The notes: a model not told the origin generated them from the letters alone. DNA of 64,000 nucleotides from Echinarachnius parma (GCA_037951105.1 JBAMJV010000882.1:96761-160760), one strand, 5' to 3'; shown: positions 1 to 10,140, counted from the stretch's first letter. Numbers and translations are program-made.

Positions 1-491
1 GGATGGACCAAGGAGCCGCCGCCTAGGACGTCACGGCGGGTGGTGAGAACTTTAAAAAATGAACAAAAAATATAAAAGATCCTTTTCTTCGGCTTAACCG
101 GAAAAAAAGGAGACATTCACGTTTTGTGGATCGACTTTTGATATAACTTTTATATAATATATGAACTGGATTCTGAAACCACGCGTTCGGTTAGCCGAAC
201 GGGTGAAATGAACTGGAGTTTAATATAACCTGTATTTTCAGTGTTATTTGATGTGTTGTGTGTGGTTGTGAATGAATATAATTATGCCATACTTTATTTG
301 TATACATGTTTTCATTAGTGCTAACCATTGTTAATTATTTTTTTTCTTAAGACAGTAGGGTATTATTATAGTTCTGCATAGGGCATCTACTTTATTTTTG
401 CTTCGATAAATTGTGACATTGAGGCAAATTTAAAATTAAATTTTGGGTAGTTTATAGCGTTTGTATAAAGGGTATGGTAGGTTAGTAAATA

Positions 492-896
492 ATGCGAACG
501 ACGACAGGGAAGGGTATGATATGTTGGGGGTGCAAGGAGGAGGGTCATAAGCGTATTGACTGCCACCGTGATTCGATATGTGGGTGTTGTAAAGGAAAGG
601 GACATACACGTGCTGCTTGCCCCTATCGCAAGGTTTATAATGAACAGCCGCCAAAGAATAGTCAGCGGCGAAAGGGTAGTCCAATTAGAGGGGGGCCGAT
701 GGTATGTTGGAATTGCAGGGAATTAGGGCATTATCGGGCTAATTGCCCCTACTTTCAAGGTCGCCCGCCAGCAAGGTCATATCAGGGTCGGGAAAAATGG
801 ATGCCTCCCCCCACCCGGGCCGGCCAGGTGAGGGAGGAAAATGGTGGTGCGGCACGGGCTACCATGCAAGATAATTTGGAAAAGATTAATATATAA
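492..896 (+). CDS. Gag-like protein fragment with three CCHC zinc knuckles
   Basis: The 134-residue reading frame contains three retroviral-type C-X2-C-X4-H-X4-C zinc knuckles, beginning CWGCKEEGH (about residues 11-24), CGCCKGKGH (about 30-43) and CWNCRELGH (about 72-85). Such knuckles bind RNA in retroelement nucleocapsids. The linkers and C-terminus are rich in Arg, Lys, Gly and Pro, as is usual for nucleic-acid-binding gag tails. The matrix/capsid part of gag is absent: an in-frame TAA (486-488) lies just ahead of the ATG at 492, so this is either the end of a broken gag or a separate small ORF. No protease or reverse transcriptase follows. A cellular CCHC protein is possible, but the retroelement setting makes gag more likely. 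Confidence 0.65.
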   Translation: MRTTTGKGMICWGCKEEGHKRIDCHRDSICGCCKGKGHTRAACPYRKVYNEQPPKNSQRRKGSPIRGGPMVCWNCRELGHYRANCPYFQGRPPARSYQGREKWMPPPTRAGQVREENGGAARATMQDNLEKINI

Positions 897-1851
897 AAGC
901 CCAAAAGTGCAGATTAATTTGTTAGGGACAAGGGATACATACGTTAGGTTTTAGGATTAGAGATTTATTTGATTTAAGTAGGGGAGGATGGGCAGTGTGT
1001 TATTAATTTTTTAGGAAGTGGGAATATTTAAGATTGGGAATAAGAGGTTGTTTAAGATGGTATAAAGGGCTATGTATTAGGTAGTTTTTGATTGGGAGTT
1101 CTGAATGTTTTATTATTATATATGAAAAGAAGAAAATAGAATAATAAGATAAGGATGGCGATGAATTTAAATGTGCTTCATTCAGGGGGAGTGGACACGC
1201 ATGTAGTAGGGGAGGTCCGGGGAAATAGGGCGGACCCGGAGATAGGATTCGATATTTAAATGCGCCTATTTATGGTGGTACGGGGCGTGTGCACTGGAAG
1301 TTAGTAGCTCGGTGCGTGTAATTGTGGAATTAGGGTAACAATTTAAAAGGTGTCTATTTTTTGTGTTGGCGATGGTAGATGGTTTCGTTTTTTGGTTGAT
1401 TTAGGGAAATATTTTAAAAGGTATCTGTTTTCGGCACCGATGATGGTGGATGGTTCGATAATTTGGTGTCTCTCTGGTCCCGACGTCCAGGGGGAGGAAC
1501 GCTGGGAGATCCAGTTCTTTGGTGCCGTCGGAATCAGTGAGCGGCCAAATTATTAGTACCTTGATATAATTTGATATAATAATATATAATATACGCTCCT
1601 GGTTAAGGAACGTGTGGTTGTGGGAATGTGTAAATTACGTATGCTCACGCTTGGTAGTCGGGGGATTGAATTGATAGCGTAAGTAAATAAAGAATAATAG
1701 TATAAAATAGTTTATAAAGTAAATAGGAAATTGTTAAAGTTAAAAGAAGGGTGCGAAGAAGCCGAAAATAAGTGTGGTAGGGAAATGGTTATTTTAGGAG
1801 ATGTCCCGGAAATAGGTGCGGGCCCCCCGGAAAGTGGAGATTAATTTGTAA
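897..1851. other. Degenerate retroelement interior, no intact frame
   Basis: G-rich, low-complexity sequence with several short 'GTAGGGGAG'-type purine tracts (near 1205 and 1903) and the first copy of a ~70-bp duplicated segment (1473-1541). I found no conserved polymerase motif on either strand. It probably represents the collapsed pol region. Confidence 0.3.
1473..1541 (+). repeat. ~70-bp diverged direct repeat, copy 1 (copy 2 at 2035-2106)
   Basis: The two segments share a GGGGGAGGA block followed by GCTGGGA, ATCCAGTTC and finally CGGAATC in the same order and spacing, with scattered substitutions. The second copy lies just after the stop of the basic tail frame at 2025. The duplication suggests that the interior of the retroelement was rearranged or is a fusion of two related copies. 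Confidence 0.6.
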
Positions 1852-2025
1852 GAGTATGAGTATGTATTAGTCCCAAATTTACCGAGGGTGGACCCACGCA
1901 CAGTAGGGGAGCGACAGGAATTGAGAGCTGCCCTGGAGCAGCCGATTGTTAGACGATCCCAACGGGCAACGAGGGGTCAGAATGCTAACCCGTATCGGTT
2001 GCCCAGGTCAGCGCTTAATAGATAA
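1852..2025 (+). pseudogene. C-terminal tail of a retroelement polyprotein (pol or env) fragment
   Basis: A 57-codon open stretch ends at TAA 2023-2025 and is closed upstream by an in-frame TAA at 1849-1851. Its product ends with a basic run (…RRSQRATRG…) followed by NPYRLP. Basic tails of this kind occur at the C-terminus of many gypsy polyproteins. It starts without a suitable ATG and is far shorter than any functional domain, so it is a remnant. Assignment rests on composition and setting only. Confidence 0.4.
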
Positions 2026-2034
2026 TTGCGTACC

Positions 2035-2106
2035 TCTGATTCTGGCGTCCGGGGGAGGAAGGCTGGGATATCCAGTTCCTTGCTAGTGCCGCCGGAATCG
2101 GAGAGT
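2035..2106 (+). repeat. ~70-bp diverged direct repeat, copy 2
   Basis: Partner of 1473-1541. Shared blocks are GGGGGAGGA, GCTGGGA, ATCCAGTTC and CGGAATC. Confidence 0.6.
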
Positions 2107-2697
2107 TACCAATTATCGGTGTCATTAATTACTCAAATAGAGTAATGGTTGTGGTATTGTTTAAATTTTGGATTATATAAAATGGTTATTTCTGAGGTTC
2201 TCGGATGCCATTTATGGCATCGTGCATTGTGCTCGAAGTAGGGTATGCCGATTAATTGAGAGTATGTATTTATAATGTGTAGTATTTTTTTTATGATTGG
2301 TACAGAGTAGATGCGTAACGTTAACTATTTCTCTTTGTTTTTCTATAGGCTGGGCAGGCTTTTCCTTTTATAATCATTCTTTTAGGGCACAGTTGCGTAA
2401 GAAGGGTGGCCGGGGGGACTGGGGTTGATTGTTCAGGTCACACTTGCAGTTTTATAGGCTTTCGGCACACTCATTATAGGCTTTTTGCCACACCCATTTT
2501 TTGGGGTATACTATCGCGGTGTTTCCGCCCGGAGTGTTACACTCACAATTTATAGGCTTTCGCCAAGCTCATTATTGGCTTTCGCCACACCCATTTCTTG
2601 GGATTGATTGATTCTGTGTACACACATATATATATTACTCATTATTGTTACAGTTTTTTGGTGTGTATGCACACACATATATTATATAAGCATGCAT

Positions 2698-2730
2698 ATA
2701 TGGTCGATTCCAACGAAAAGTGTACACGGC
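2698..2730 (+). repeat. Left terminal inverted repeat of the 4.4-kb element
   Basis: 33 bases, perfect reverse complement of 7067-7099. Confidence 0.85.
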
Positions 2731-2886
2731 CAGATTTTTAGGTTCGAATTTCAAACTGCTTTGATTTTTTAATCCTTTTGCACATGTTAAGTAGACATGT
2801 CAACTATAACTAGAAAAAAAGTGCCATCACTAATCTCTCCGAACGGCCAGGTAATGGCCTTGAGAAGTTAATGGTACATTTCCTAA

Positions 2887-3680
2887 CGTTGCCTACGAAT
2901 GCAGATGAATTACTTTAAAAATGTGATTATGGAACTCCAAATCAATCTGCTTCATGCAAATATTTGCTTTCATTTCATCTATAAGATGCTAATCATGGAA
3001 TACATTCACATATTGTGTTTTAAACATCACTCTGTTATAAATTTTCAAGTTCGAATGTTTTATTAGTGTGTTGAGATTTTCCTGTCTTAAAAACATGAGG
3101 TTGTATCACTTTTCATAATCTCTTTAATAATATGTGAATCAGAATTATTTTCCACTATCTTAAATAGTGGGAAATACCCTTTCCAAAAATATCAAATTTA
3201 GGTTTGTGCGCAAAAATATGACACATATACAATGTACGTGAAAAATAAGTATTCGTAGGCAACATGTAATTTACTTTATACGTAGGTAACAAAAACCTTT
3301 TATTCACAGTGACTGTCACGAAATATGGGGGTCCCTTGTCAGTTCTAAGTGAGATACGATCATACAAATGTGCTTACAATCAATTGGGTGTAAAAATACT
3401 TCTTAAAAAGTTACACTGACACCATAAGTGGTGTCCTCAAAACAAAATATATATTCAATGTGAACATTTGGACATTTAAACCTGACTATAGATTTGAATT
3501 CCTAATGTTGATCGATAGTATCCACATCATTGATATTGCAAACATTATGTAAGAAAATGTTTAATCTGGAATTTCTAGGGATACGATACATTTGGGTAAT
3601 ACAGAAACGAATATTATAGTTTGTTCGTAGGTAACATAATTTTGTTCATATATTTAAAGATACCTGTAGTAGGCAAAGTT
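2887..3680. repeat. Left subterminal motif cluster (ATTCGTAGGTAAC-like)
   Basis: Copies of the motif or its complement are at about 2891-2901, 3250-3263, 3280-3290, 3624-3635 and 3666-3676. They differ by one to three bases. Mixed orientation argues against a simple tandem repeat and for binding sites. Confidence 0.55.
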
Positions 3681-3779
3681 AATTACTGTATTTTGACTAT
3701 ACGAAAAAACAACTTGTATACCTATGGTCTGTAAATATATACTGTTCCTGAAACACGAATTTGAGAAAGAGAGGGCATA

Positions 3780-3866
3780 TATTTGTTTTGATATTTGGGT
3801 GAATCGCTTAGAAACATTGTATTAAGCGCTATATAAATGTAATATATTATTATTATTATTATTATA
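3780..3866 (+). mobile_element. LINE (CR1/L2-like) 3'-end remnant
   Basis: The stretch ends with AAGCGCTATATAAATG followed by ATT repeats (3825-3866). The same terminal motif recurs at about 4730-4770 and 48445-48480. It is known as the 3' end of L2/CR1-type LINEs and related SINEs in marine deuterostomes. No coding part remains. Confidence 0.55.
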
Positions 3867-4159
3867 ATGTGTACATCAGCGTGCAAATAAAATGACAAAC
3901 ATACATTTGAAACGATTGCTCGAACGATGAGTGGTAATATATTATCTGTTTGATAAATGCAATAAAGGATCATTTGAGATTTCTAAAAAACAGTTCATAC
4001 AGCGCTCTTATCATGTTCTTAAGGGGTTGAATATTAATGAAACACATTGGCCAATCCTGCATATCCCAGCAGCTTACTTAGTTTGATTCGAACCCTCCAA
4101 TTTAATTGGAATGTTTCTAAGATAACTCGTATTGTTTCCAGTTTTGTGTCTTACAGTAT

Positions 4160-4675
4160 ATACGGAAATACCTTGATCAACCAACATCAGAAAAGCTAGT
4201 TCATGCCTTTATCACCTCACACATCGACTATTGTAATAGGTTACTAACTGGATCCCCCGACACAGATGTCTCAAGACTACAACGTTTACAAAATGCTTCC
4301 ACTCGCATCATAACTCGCACCAAACGCCATGATCATATATCTCCAATTCTTCATAACCTTCACTGGCTGCCTGTCCACCTTCGAATACGTTTTAAGTTAC
4401 TCCTGCTCATGTACAAATGCATGAATGGTCAAGCTCCCAGCTACCTGCAAGAACATGTCATTCCATACACACCAACTCGTCAACTTAGGTCAGCTACCCA
4501 CAACCTCGTCGTCCAACCCAAGGTTCTCTCCCGGTCATATGGCGAGCGCAGCTTCTCCTTCATCGGTCCTTCTCTCTGGAACGCTCTCCTAAACCGGATT
4601 AAAATCTCTCCTTCTGTTGACTCTTTCAAAATCAACCTTAAATCGTATCTCTTCCAAGAACATTTTCAGTCATAG
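4160..4675 (+). pseudogene. LINE reverse transcriptase C-terminal fragment
   Basis: One frame is open from 4160 to the TAG at 4673-4675 (about 171 residues). It shows features seen after the catalytic palm in CR1/L2-type LINE polymerases: HIDYCNRLL, then LQNASTRII, then LHWLPVHLRIRFKLLLLMYK, and finally FSFIGPSLWNALL. The catalytic FADD/YADD box and everything upstream are missing, so this is a 5'-truncated copy, as is usual for LINEs. An internal ATG at 4409 would give only 88 residues and is not a real start. It lies inside the 4.4-kb DNA element. Confidence 0.85.
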
Positions 4676-4775
4676 CTCAAACATGGACTCTATCTACAAT
4701 TTTCTTCTCAAAGCGCTTAGAGGCTGGACTGCAGTAGGCGCTATACAAATATGTTATATTATTATTATATTATTG
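4676..4775 (+). mobile_element. 3' untranslated end and ATT-rich tail of the same LINE fragment
   Basis: Directly follows the stop codon. It contains AGCGCTTAGAGGCTGGACTG, then GGCGCTATACAAATATG and ATT-repeat sequence to about 4770. With 4160-4675 it makes a ~610-bp 5'-truncated LINE insertion. Confidence 0.7.
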
Positions 4776-5927
4776 TATTGTGCTAAAATATAAGGTAAAT
4801 CTTATTATGTGCTACATTTATCAAGAATATTATAAACGAAGTTATTCTTGGAGATGTATGTGTACATTATGTTATGCTGCAATAGTATTAATACAATCAA
4901 ACGGCAGCATATGAAAACATCACAACACGGCATCATCATTGTTTTCAATTACGTTATTTTACTTTTTAACAACAACAATGGCCGTTAAATAAATCTTTAT
5001 AGCAATCATAACCTGTTTAACAGTATCAATATTTCAGTGTACATGCTCTTGTTATACGTGATATAAATATTAAATAAAGAAAATGCTAATAGGTAAGTTG
5101 TATCATCTTATAGATATACTAACTAAAACACAATTGCGATATTACAACAAATAATCGAATTTTCTATCTACCGAAGATGCAAAAAGTATATATCTGAGAT
5201 AATGGGAGAACGGTTGGGATAAAGTACATGTATAGCTGGAAGTTAGGCGAAACATATTGATTGTTTTTCAATTCAAATTTTCGGAGGGGGTAAGGGTGTA
5301 TTGTGAGATAAATAATTTAACAAAATTGAGCCAATGTATTACATGAAGCGCCATTTTATACATATCATTCTTACCATCTTTATATAGTATATTAAGACAT
5401 CAAATGGTGTGTCCTTCGGTATTTTATCCACTTTATACAGAGCCATATCTGATTCAATCTCTCGTGTGATTGGAATACGAATGAAAGTAATCGATTACAT
5501 CGACTTATCATGTGGTTTATATACAACTGTTCGCCAAAAATCATAGTGCATACGTCAACGTAGATACCATGTACACAGACTCCATGATATATGTTTTTAC
5601 AAGGAAAATTTCATAGACAAAAATACCAAAATGCAATTCGAACAACCGCAATTGCTTTTTTGGGTCGAATGGGTTGATCATCTTGATGCAGATAGTGGGC
5701 CATCAGATGCATGTGGTTTTTAAACACTTTTTTGTATTAACCGATTAAAAAAATCGATGATGACATCATTATTTTTGTGTATTCGGAACTTTGTAAACAA
5801 AATAAATCATATTTTCAGTCGAAACTCTAGATGATGATAGCATCTGGTCGGATTTAGAAAGCGCACACTTATCAGGTTGATTGTGACATACAAATGGGCT
5901 TTAATATCCGAAAGATTACTTTTTTCT
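4776..5927. other. Interior of the 4.4-kb element, nothing recognised
   Basis: AT-rich sequence without a long frame, motif or repeat I can name. Confidence 0.3.
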
Positions 5928-6790
5928 TGTTACCTACGAGTACATTTTACCTACGAATACAGAGTGTCCCCATGATAAAATGCCACATTAATGTTCTTAT
6001 TAAAGCATTGACTATCGTTATTTTGATTTTAATATATTGCCAAAGGATGCCTTCGAATCATACACATACATTCATTTATTAATATGATGATTACGCTTAT
6101 TTAACAAGGAGGGGAAGATCGTTTAATGTTAAATGAGGCAAAAAAGTAACTTTTTTAACCTGGTGTGCTCGTAATCTAAATGCCCCCAAAATATGAACAT
6201 TATAACGCATGAAAAGGAAATTTGTTTCATACCATAACACGCTCATTTTCTTCAAATAGCCAAAATATCTACGTGATATTGCCGTTTGAAATAATGTCAG
6301 CGCAGGAATCAAACTCCCTATGTCATGTTTGTATTCGTAAGTAACGTTTAATTTGTTAAAAGTTACTTACGAATGCAACACATTTTGTTGAATATCTCCT
6401 AAAATCATTATTTGAAAACGATAAATCCTTGCACATATTAGCGTTATGCTATATTCCATCTATTACTACGTTATCTCTCACTAATCTACATACATATTGA
6501 AGCTACGACATGATGAAGTGTATACGTAGGTAATGCCATTTTTTTTACCAAACGGGCCTTTTCAGCTTTTGACATTTCTGACGGCTATACAATAAAAACA
6601 CTAGGATTTTTGATAATGCATTTCAATAGCAGACACATGAGTGTTTAAGTTGAGCACACATTTTCAATCGTGTGATTAATTTTTCAGTAAGGTTATGAGT
6701 GCTAAAAAAAGTATTCGTAGGCAACGCTTAAAATTTACCACTAGGTAAAAAATCACCAAAAATCACATGATTGCCAGTTACTTACAAAAA
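5928..6790. repeat. Right subterminal motif cluster (GTTACCTACGAAT-like)
   Basis: Copies or complements at about 5928-5940, 5946-5958, 6331-6345, 6362-6376, 6521-6534, 6712-6725 and 6773-6782. The pairs at 5928/5946 and 6331/6362 are close together. This mirrors the left cluster. Confidence 0.55.
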
Positions 6791-7066
6791 CTCATATAAT
6801 GAGTCCTGACATATGCAACAACTTCCCATGTAAAAATAAACCAATTCGTATCAAGTCTTCATTCTAAGATTTTAACCGCTCAAAAAAACGTTAAGAGATT
6901 TTTTTCAAAAGTGTCAAAAATAGCATGTTTCTTGTTCCTGTAGAAAAAAATATAAATGCAATGGTCACAAATTTTGGATGGCGCGAAAGGTCTTGCCAAG
7001 ATGCATCTGCTCAAAGAAAAATCGAGATTGTAGGACCTTTCAAAAAAATCAAATAGGTCTGAACAT

Positions 7067-7099
7067 GCCGTGTACACTTTTCGTTGGAATCGACCATAT
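7067..7099 (-). repeat. Right terminal inverted repeat of the 4.4-kb element
   Basis: 33 bases, perfect reverse complement of 2698-2730. Confidence 0.85.
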
Positions 7100-7611
7100 G
7101 TGCACTTGTTATGGTTGGTTAGCGGTACCAAGTTTATGCCATCACGCTGGGTGCGTATGCAACATTTGTTTTGGTGGTAGAGTGTAAATAGAAATAAAAA
7201 TACAATTTGGAAGTTTAAAAAGGCCAGTGAATGGTTGTTGGGTCACTGGTTTATAAAGAAAAAAGGGGATGACATTGGTTTTGGGGATTTTGATAAGTTA
7301 AGGTGGGACATAAATAAGGGAAATGGAAGAAATATTAATTAGTGCTCGGCAATGCCGCACATGATGGGTTAAAATAATAAATTATAATATGACCACCTTT
7401 CGGGTAATGTTACGCATCCGCATCAGCGCTGTGGCATTCATGATGAGTCATTTTATTGATGTTTTTTGTACGGGATGGATGACATCCGTCAGAGTATTGT
7501 TTTTTTTATATAATGTGAGTTAAATACATAAGTACTGTATTCATGTTCTTCTATAGGCTGGGCGAGGAAAAACCCGATCTTATGGAAAAGATCTATTTAG
7601 TAGGGGAGAGT
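7100..7611 (+). other. Retroelement interior between DNA element and 3' LTR
   Basis: Non-coding. It contains TTCTATAGGCTGGGC (about 7548-7562), which also occurs at about 2341-2355 in the interior and, with small changes, inverted near 8690 inside the LTR. The last bases before the LTR are the purine tract AGTAGGGGAGAG (about 7599-7610), a good polypurine primer site. Confidence 0.45.
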
Positions 7612-8968
7612 TGTAGCGGAACGGGGCTAGTCGGTCAAAACAAGTGGCAGCTGTGGTCGTTGGATTGATAGTTTAGGAATAACTTGAATTCTTGAGATGT
7701 TCTTTCATTGTTTATAATTACCCTCCCCTCGCTCGGGCGACGTGGGAATGTTGTGGGCGGGTACGTGTTGATGAGAGTATGTTTTGATTGGATGGATGAT
7801 TGAATGAGAGTGTGTGGGCGCGCACGTGGTTAGATTGGGGCGTGGGAGTGTATGTTGGGTGTGTGTGTGTGTGCATGTTATATCGTGGGAGTGAATGCTG
7901 ATTGAGCTGTTTCGCACCACAGCGAAGGAGGGTGCTTTCATACAAGAAAGAACATAGTTCTTAAGAATTTAGTGAGGTTTATTGTAATTTTGGGGGGGGG
8001 GGGGCGCAGTAATACTCTCGTTGCTGGGGCAAGTGAGTGGGTTTAATCGTTTTCGGCTTAAAAGGGCCGGGGGAATTGGAAGTTGTTAGTTCTTTTCGAT
8101 CCGTTCGGTACCGCTGCCACAATGTCGACCGACTGACTCACGAGTTAACCCGATCACTACGGGGACCGAGAATTCTCGGTCCCCGTTGCGCCTACTCATA
8201 TACGGGAACCGAGATTTCTCGGTTCCGAGCAAGGGCTATATTAATTGCATAAACATACATGTATGCATCTTGTAAGTACAATATAATTTAGCTGAATACA
8301 AAGATTGAACCTTTGGCTACATGTATATCAAGTTTCCCCGACTCTAGTTGCGTGATTATTATTTTATTACAATTTTATCATGGTAATACACAAGTCTAAT
8401 TTCAGGATATTCGTATACAAACCCATACAAGCCAGAATCATAGTTTTCGCATAGAATTTCACTTCGCTGACCCTATACTATGCATATCGATCGCCTCTAT
8501 TGTGTGAACTACTTGACCAGCGAACTCACGCTAGGTTGAATAGAAGCGAATACAATGCCATGGTCAACCAGATATCGATCGGTTCTTTTGTGCGCGCCCA
8601 GTGGGGTAACTCGACCGGTCCGTAACATAATCTCGTATATAGCTATTGAAGCAGTATATCTATTGCCGTGGTAAAAGGGTTAAAAAGGCTCTGCCCAGCC
8701 TGTAGAAGAGCTGGTATAATATGTTTTTATTATTCGCCTGATTCCCTGCCACTGTATGGCTAGGGCGAGTAATTATCATTTCGTGAATAAACCAATATGA
8801 ACTTCTAAATCTAATTTTACGCCGTGTCTACTCGTGTTTGTTGTTTCTCGTTGTTCTCGTACTTCTCATTTTTCGTTGGCGCGAGGCGCGGGGGGTGAAC
8901 CGAAGAACTGTGGCCCCCTGGGCCCCGGCGGCACGTCGACCGCTGTCCCCCCCGCCCTTTCCGCGTCA
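7612..8968 (+). repeat. 3' LTR of the retroelement, carrying a MITE insertion
   Basis: Begins TGTAGCGGAACGGGG and ends …CCGCGTCA, the usual TG…CA. Without the 535 bases of MITE plus duplicated TTAA it is about 822 bp and matches the solo LTR at 13112-13935 with roughly 1% differences, mainly in a GT repeat and a poly-G run. A polypurine tract precedes it and the TTAT target sequence (8969-8972) plus LINE sequence follow it. The 3' third is GC-rich. Confidence 0.8.
8149..8679. mobile_element. piggyBac-like MITE, TTAA-flanked
   Basis: 531 bp lie between two TTAA tetramers (8145-8148 and 8680-8683). The sister LTR has a single TTAA (13647-13650) at this exact point, so the borders and the TTAA duplication are directly demonstrated. 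Ends are CCCGATCACTACGG… and, complemented, CCCTTTTACCACGG…, giving a 14-bp imperfect inverted repeat (10 of 14). CCC…GGG ends with TTAA targets are typical of piggyBac elements. There is no transposase frame. Near the left end is a perfect 26-bp palindrome centred on GAATTC (about 8162-8187), followed by a second hairpin with GGAACCGAGA arms (about 8204-8225). Confidence 0.8.
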
Positions 8969-9594
8969 TTATCATTACAATTCAATAAATCAAAATTGAA
9001 ATCACCCATTATGAAACTTTTTTTATTAATTAAAGAAGGTGATATCAAAATATTCTGTATGATATTTAAAAAATTATTAATATTAGAATGAGGGGGTCTA
9101 TATATTTCACCAATTATTATATTCTTATTACCCGCGGACTCTATTTCTATAAAAATTGTTTCAATATCTTCAGTCATATATTAAATTTCCTTTAGTACTT
9201 TATATTTAAGATTATTTGTAACATAAAATCCAACTCCACCTCCCCGTTTAGCAGTTCTATTATTAGTTATAAGAGAAAATCTATCAATACAAAACATGGA
9301 ATCAGGGACATTGTTTAACCATGTTTCCGATAATCCAAATATAGCCGATTCGAACTTAAGTTCGTTTACAAGTCCAGAAAACTTATCAAAATTCTTGCTA
9401 AGACTTCTAATATTTAGGTGCATCAATAACAATTCATCTTTAACATTAAAACTCGAATTTGAAATTACCTGCTGTTCAGTAAAGTAAGCAGAAATATTAT
9501 TATTTACAAAAGGGTCATTCGCATCACAATCAAAGTGGAGCTCTGGCAAATCGAGGTCGATTACCTCGAGAGGATTGATTACAATATCATTCAT
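8969..9594 (-). pseudogene. LINE-B apurinic endonuclease, N-terminal half with nonsense codon
   Basis: Starting from the ATG at 9592-9594, the frame encodes the start of an exonuclease-endonuclease-phosphatase (APE) domain of LINE ORF2: HLNIRSLSKN, then LSETWLNN, then GGGVGFYV, GEIYRPPHSN and GDFNFDLLN. A TAA stop (9181-9183) replaces the GAA present in LINE-A, splitting it into 137 codons and a downstream piece. After the GDFNFD motif the frame runs out into the LTR, which removes the rest of the endonuclease and the polymerase. It cannot be functional. Confidence 0.85.
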
Positions 9595-9752
9595 TAAACA
9601 TTAACTATAGAACCTATTATGAATATTAATGTGTGAATATGTCTTAAATTCGGGTGGATCAAATTGACGTCTAAGTGAGGAATAAAGAGAAATTCAACAA
9701 TTAACAATTGGGCACAAAAATATATAAAGAAAACATGGCACCTTGACAGAAA
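8969..9752 (-). mobile_element. LINE-B: 5' part of a non-LTR retrotransposon, cut by the LTR element
   Basis: Nearly identical to 13936-14719: seven differences noticed by eye in about 784 bases. It carries the 5' UTR and the N-terminal half of the endonuclease frame and stops exactly where the LTR begins. The similarity to the second copy ends abruptly at 9752/14719, just upstream of the ATG region. Confidence 0.8.
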
Positions 9753-9839
9753 GTTGTATACATCATTACATACATATGATTTCTTTGGCGATTTTCCAAT
9801 GTTTCTCAATTTAATCTATCGTGAAACTATTCAGTCAAG

Positions 9840-10140
9840 ACTTATACAAATAAATTCATTTTCAAAATAATTCTTCCAGCCCTATATTGAATCTGTTGCA
9901 CTTGATTGCGTAATGTTCGAGAGGCTGACATCCAAACAATATCAGCATAATCAATGTGGGGTAAAATTATACTTTCATATGTTAATTCCAAACTAGATCC
10001 GTAAACAAAAACAATTTGTTCATGTTTACATTGACAGGTGATATGGTCATCCAATTTCAACTCATTATCAATAATCATCCGTGGTATTTAGTAGTTTTCA
10101 CTTGCTCAGTTATATGTACCTATTTGCAATTTTAATTCAT
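9840..10140 (-). pseudogene. Separate LINE reverse transcriptase fragment
   Basis: The minus strand encodes MIIDNELKLDDHI…, then ILPHIDYADIVW and QIQYRAGRIIL, matching the post-catalytic region of LINE polymerases. It is not the same lineage as LINE-A, whose corresponding stretch reads LGLYIDSDLSWKSHI. Upstream the frame is broken by what looks like a one-base shift just before the Met at 10078. It is a short, orphan fragment wedged between LINE-A's tail and LINE-B. Confidence 0.65.

Larger units (their letters stand above)
2698..7099. mobile_element. 4.4-kb DNA element with 33-bp perfect terminal inverted repeats and subterminal repeat motifs
   Basis: The 33 bases at 2698-2730, beginning ATATGGTCGATTCCAACG, recur exactly as the reverse complement at 7067-7099. 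Taking the ends as GGTCGATTCC gives ATAT on both sides, a possible 4-bp target duplication, though ATAT is self-complementary and so ambiguous. Inside each end, within about 1.2 kb, lie many copies of a motif close to ATTCGTAGGTAAC in both orientations, as expected of transposase-binding subterminal repeats. No transposase frame is visible; the interior holds LINE 3' fragments. It is therefore read as a non-autonomous or gutted DNA transposon inserted into the surrounding retroelement. Superfamily not assignable by eye. Confidence 0.6.
1..8968 (+). mobile_element. LTR retrotransposon: internal region plus 3' LTR (5' end outside window), itself interrupted
   Basis: The right edge is an LTR (7612-8968) preceded by a purine-rich tract and followed by the TTAT target sequence in a LINE. 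Everything to its left as far as base 1, apart from the DNA element at 2698-7099, is therefore read as retroelement interior. Support comes from the three-zinc-knuckle gag-like ORF at 492-896 and a basic C-terminal tail at 1852-2025 of the kind that closes gypsy polyproteins. No reverse transcriptase, RNase H or integrase motifs are visible between them, so this looks like a pol-deleted, non-autonomous or decayed copy. The 5' LTR and primer site would lie upstream of the window. Superfamily is inferred as Ty3/gypsy from the 4-bp target duplication and zinc knuckles. Confidence 0.6.

Noticed and set aside
3722-3973. 83-codon minus-strand frame with an Ile run
   Set aside because: Reads across the ATT-repeat tail of a LINE in the wrong direction.
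6880-7187. Opposed frames at the right end of the 4.4-kb element
   Set aside because: They overlap each other across the inverted repeat and show no transposase motif.
7705-8252. Frames of 71-78 codons in the LTR (both strands), repeated at 13205-13730
   Set aside because: They coincide with low-complexity GT/CA sequence of the LTR and recur only because the LTR is duplicated.
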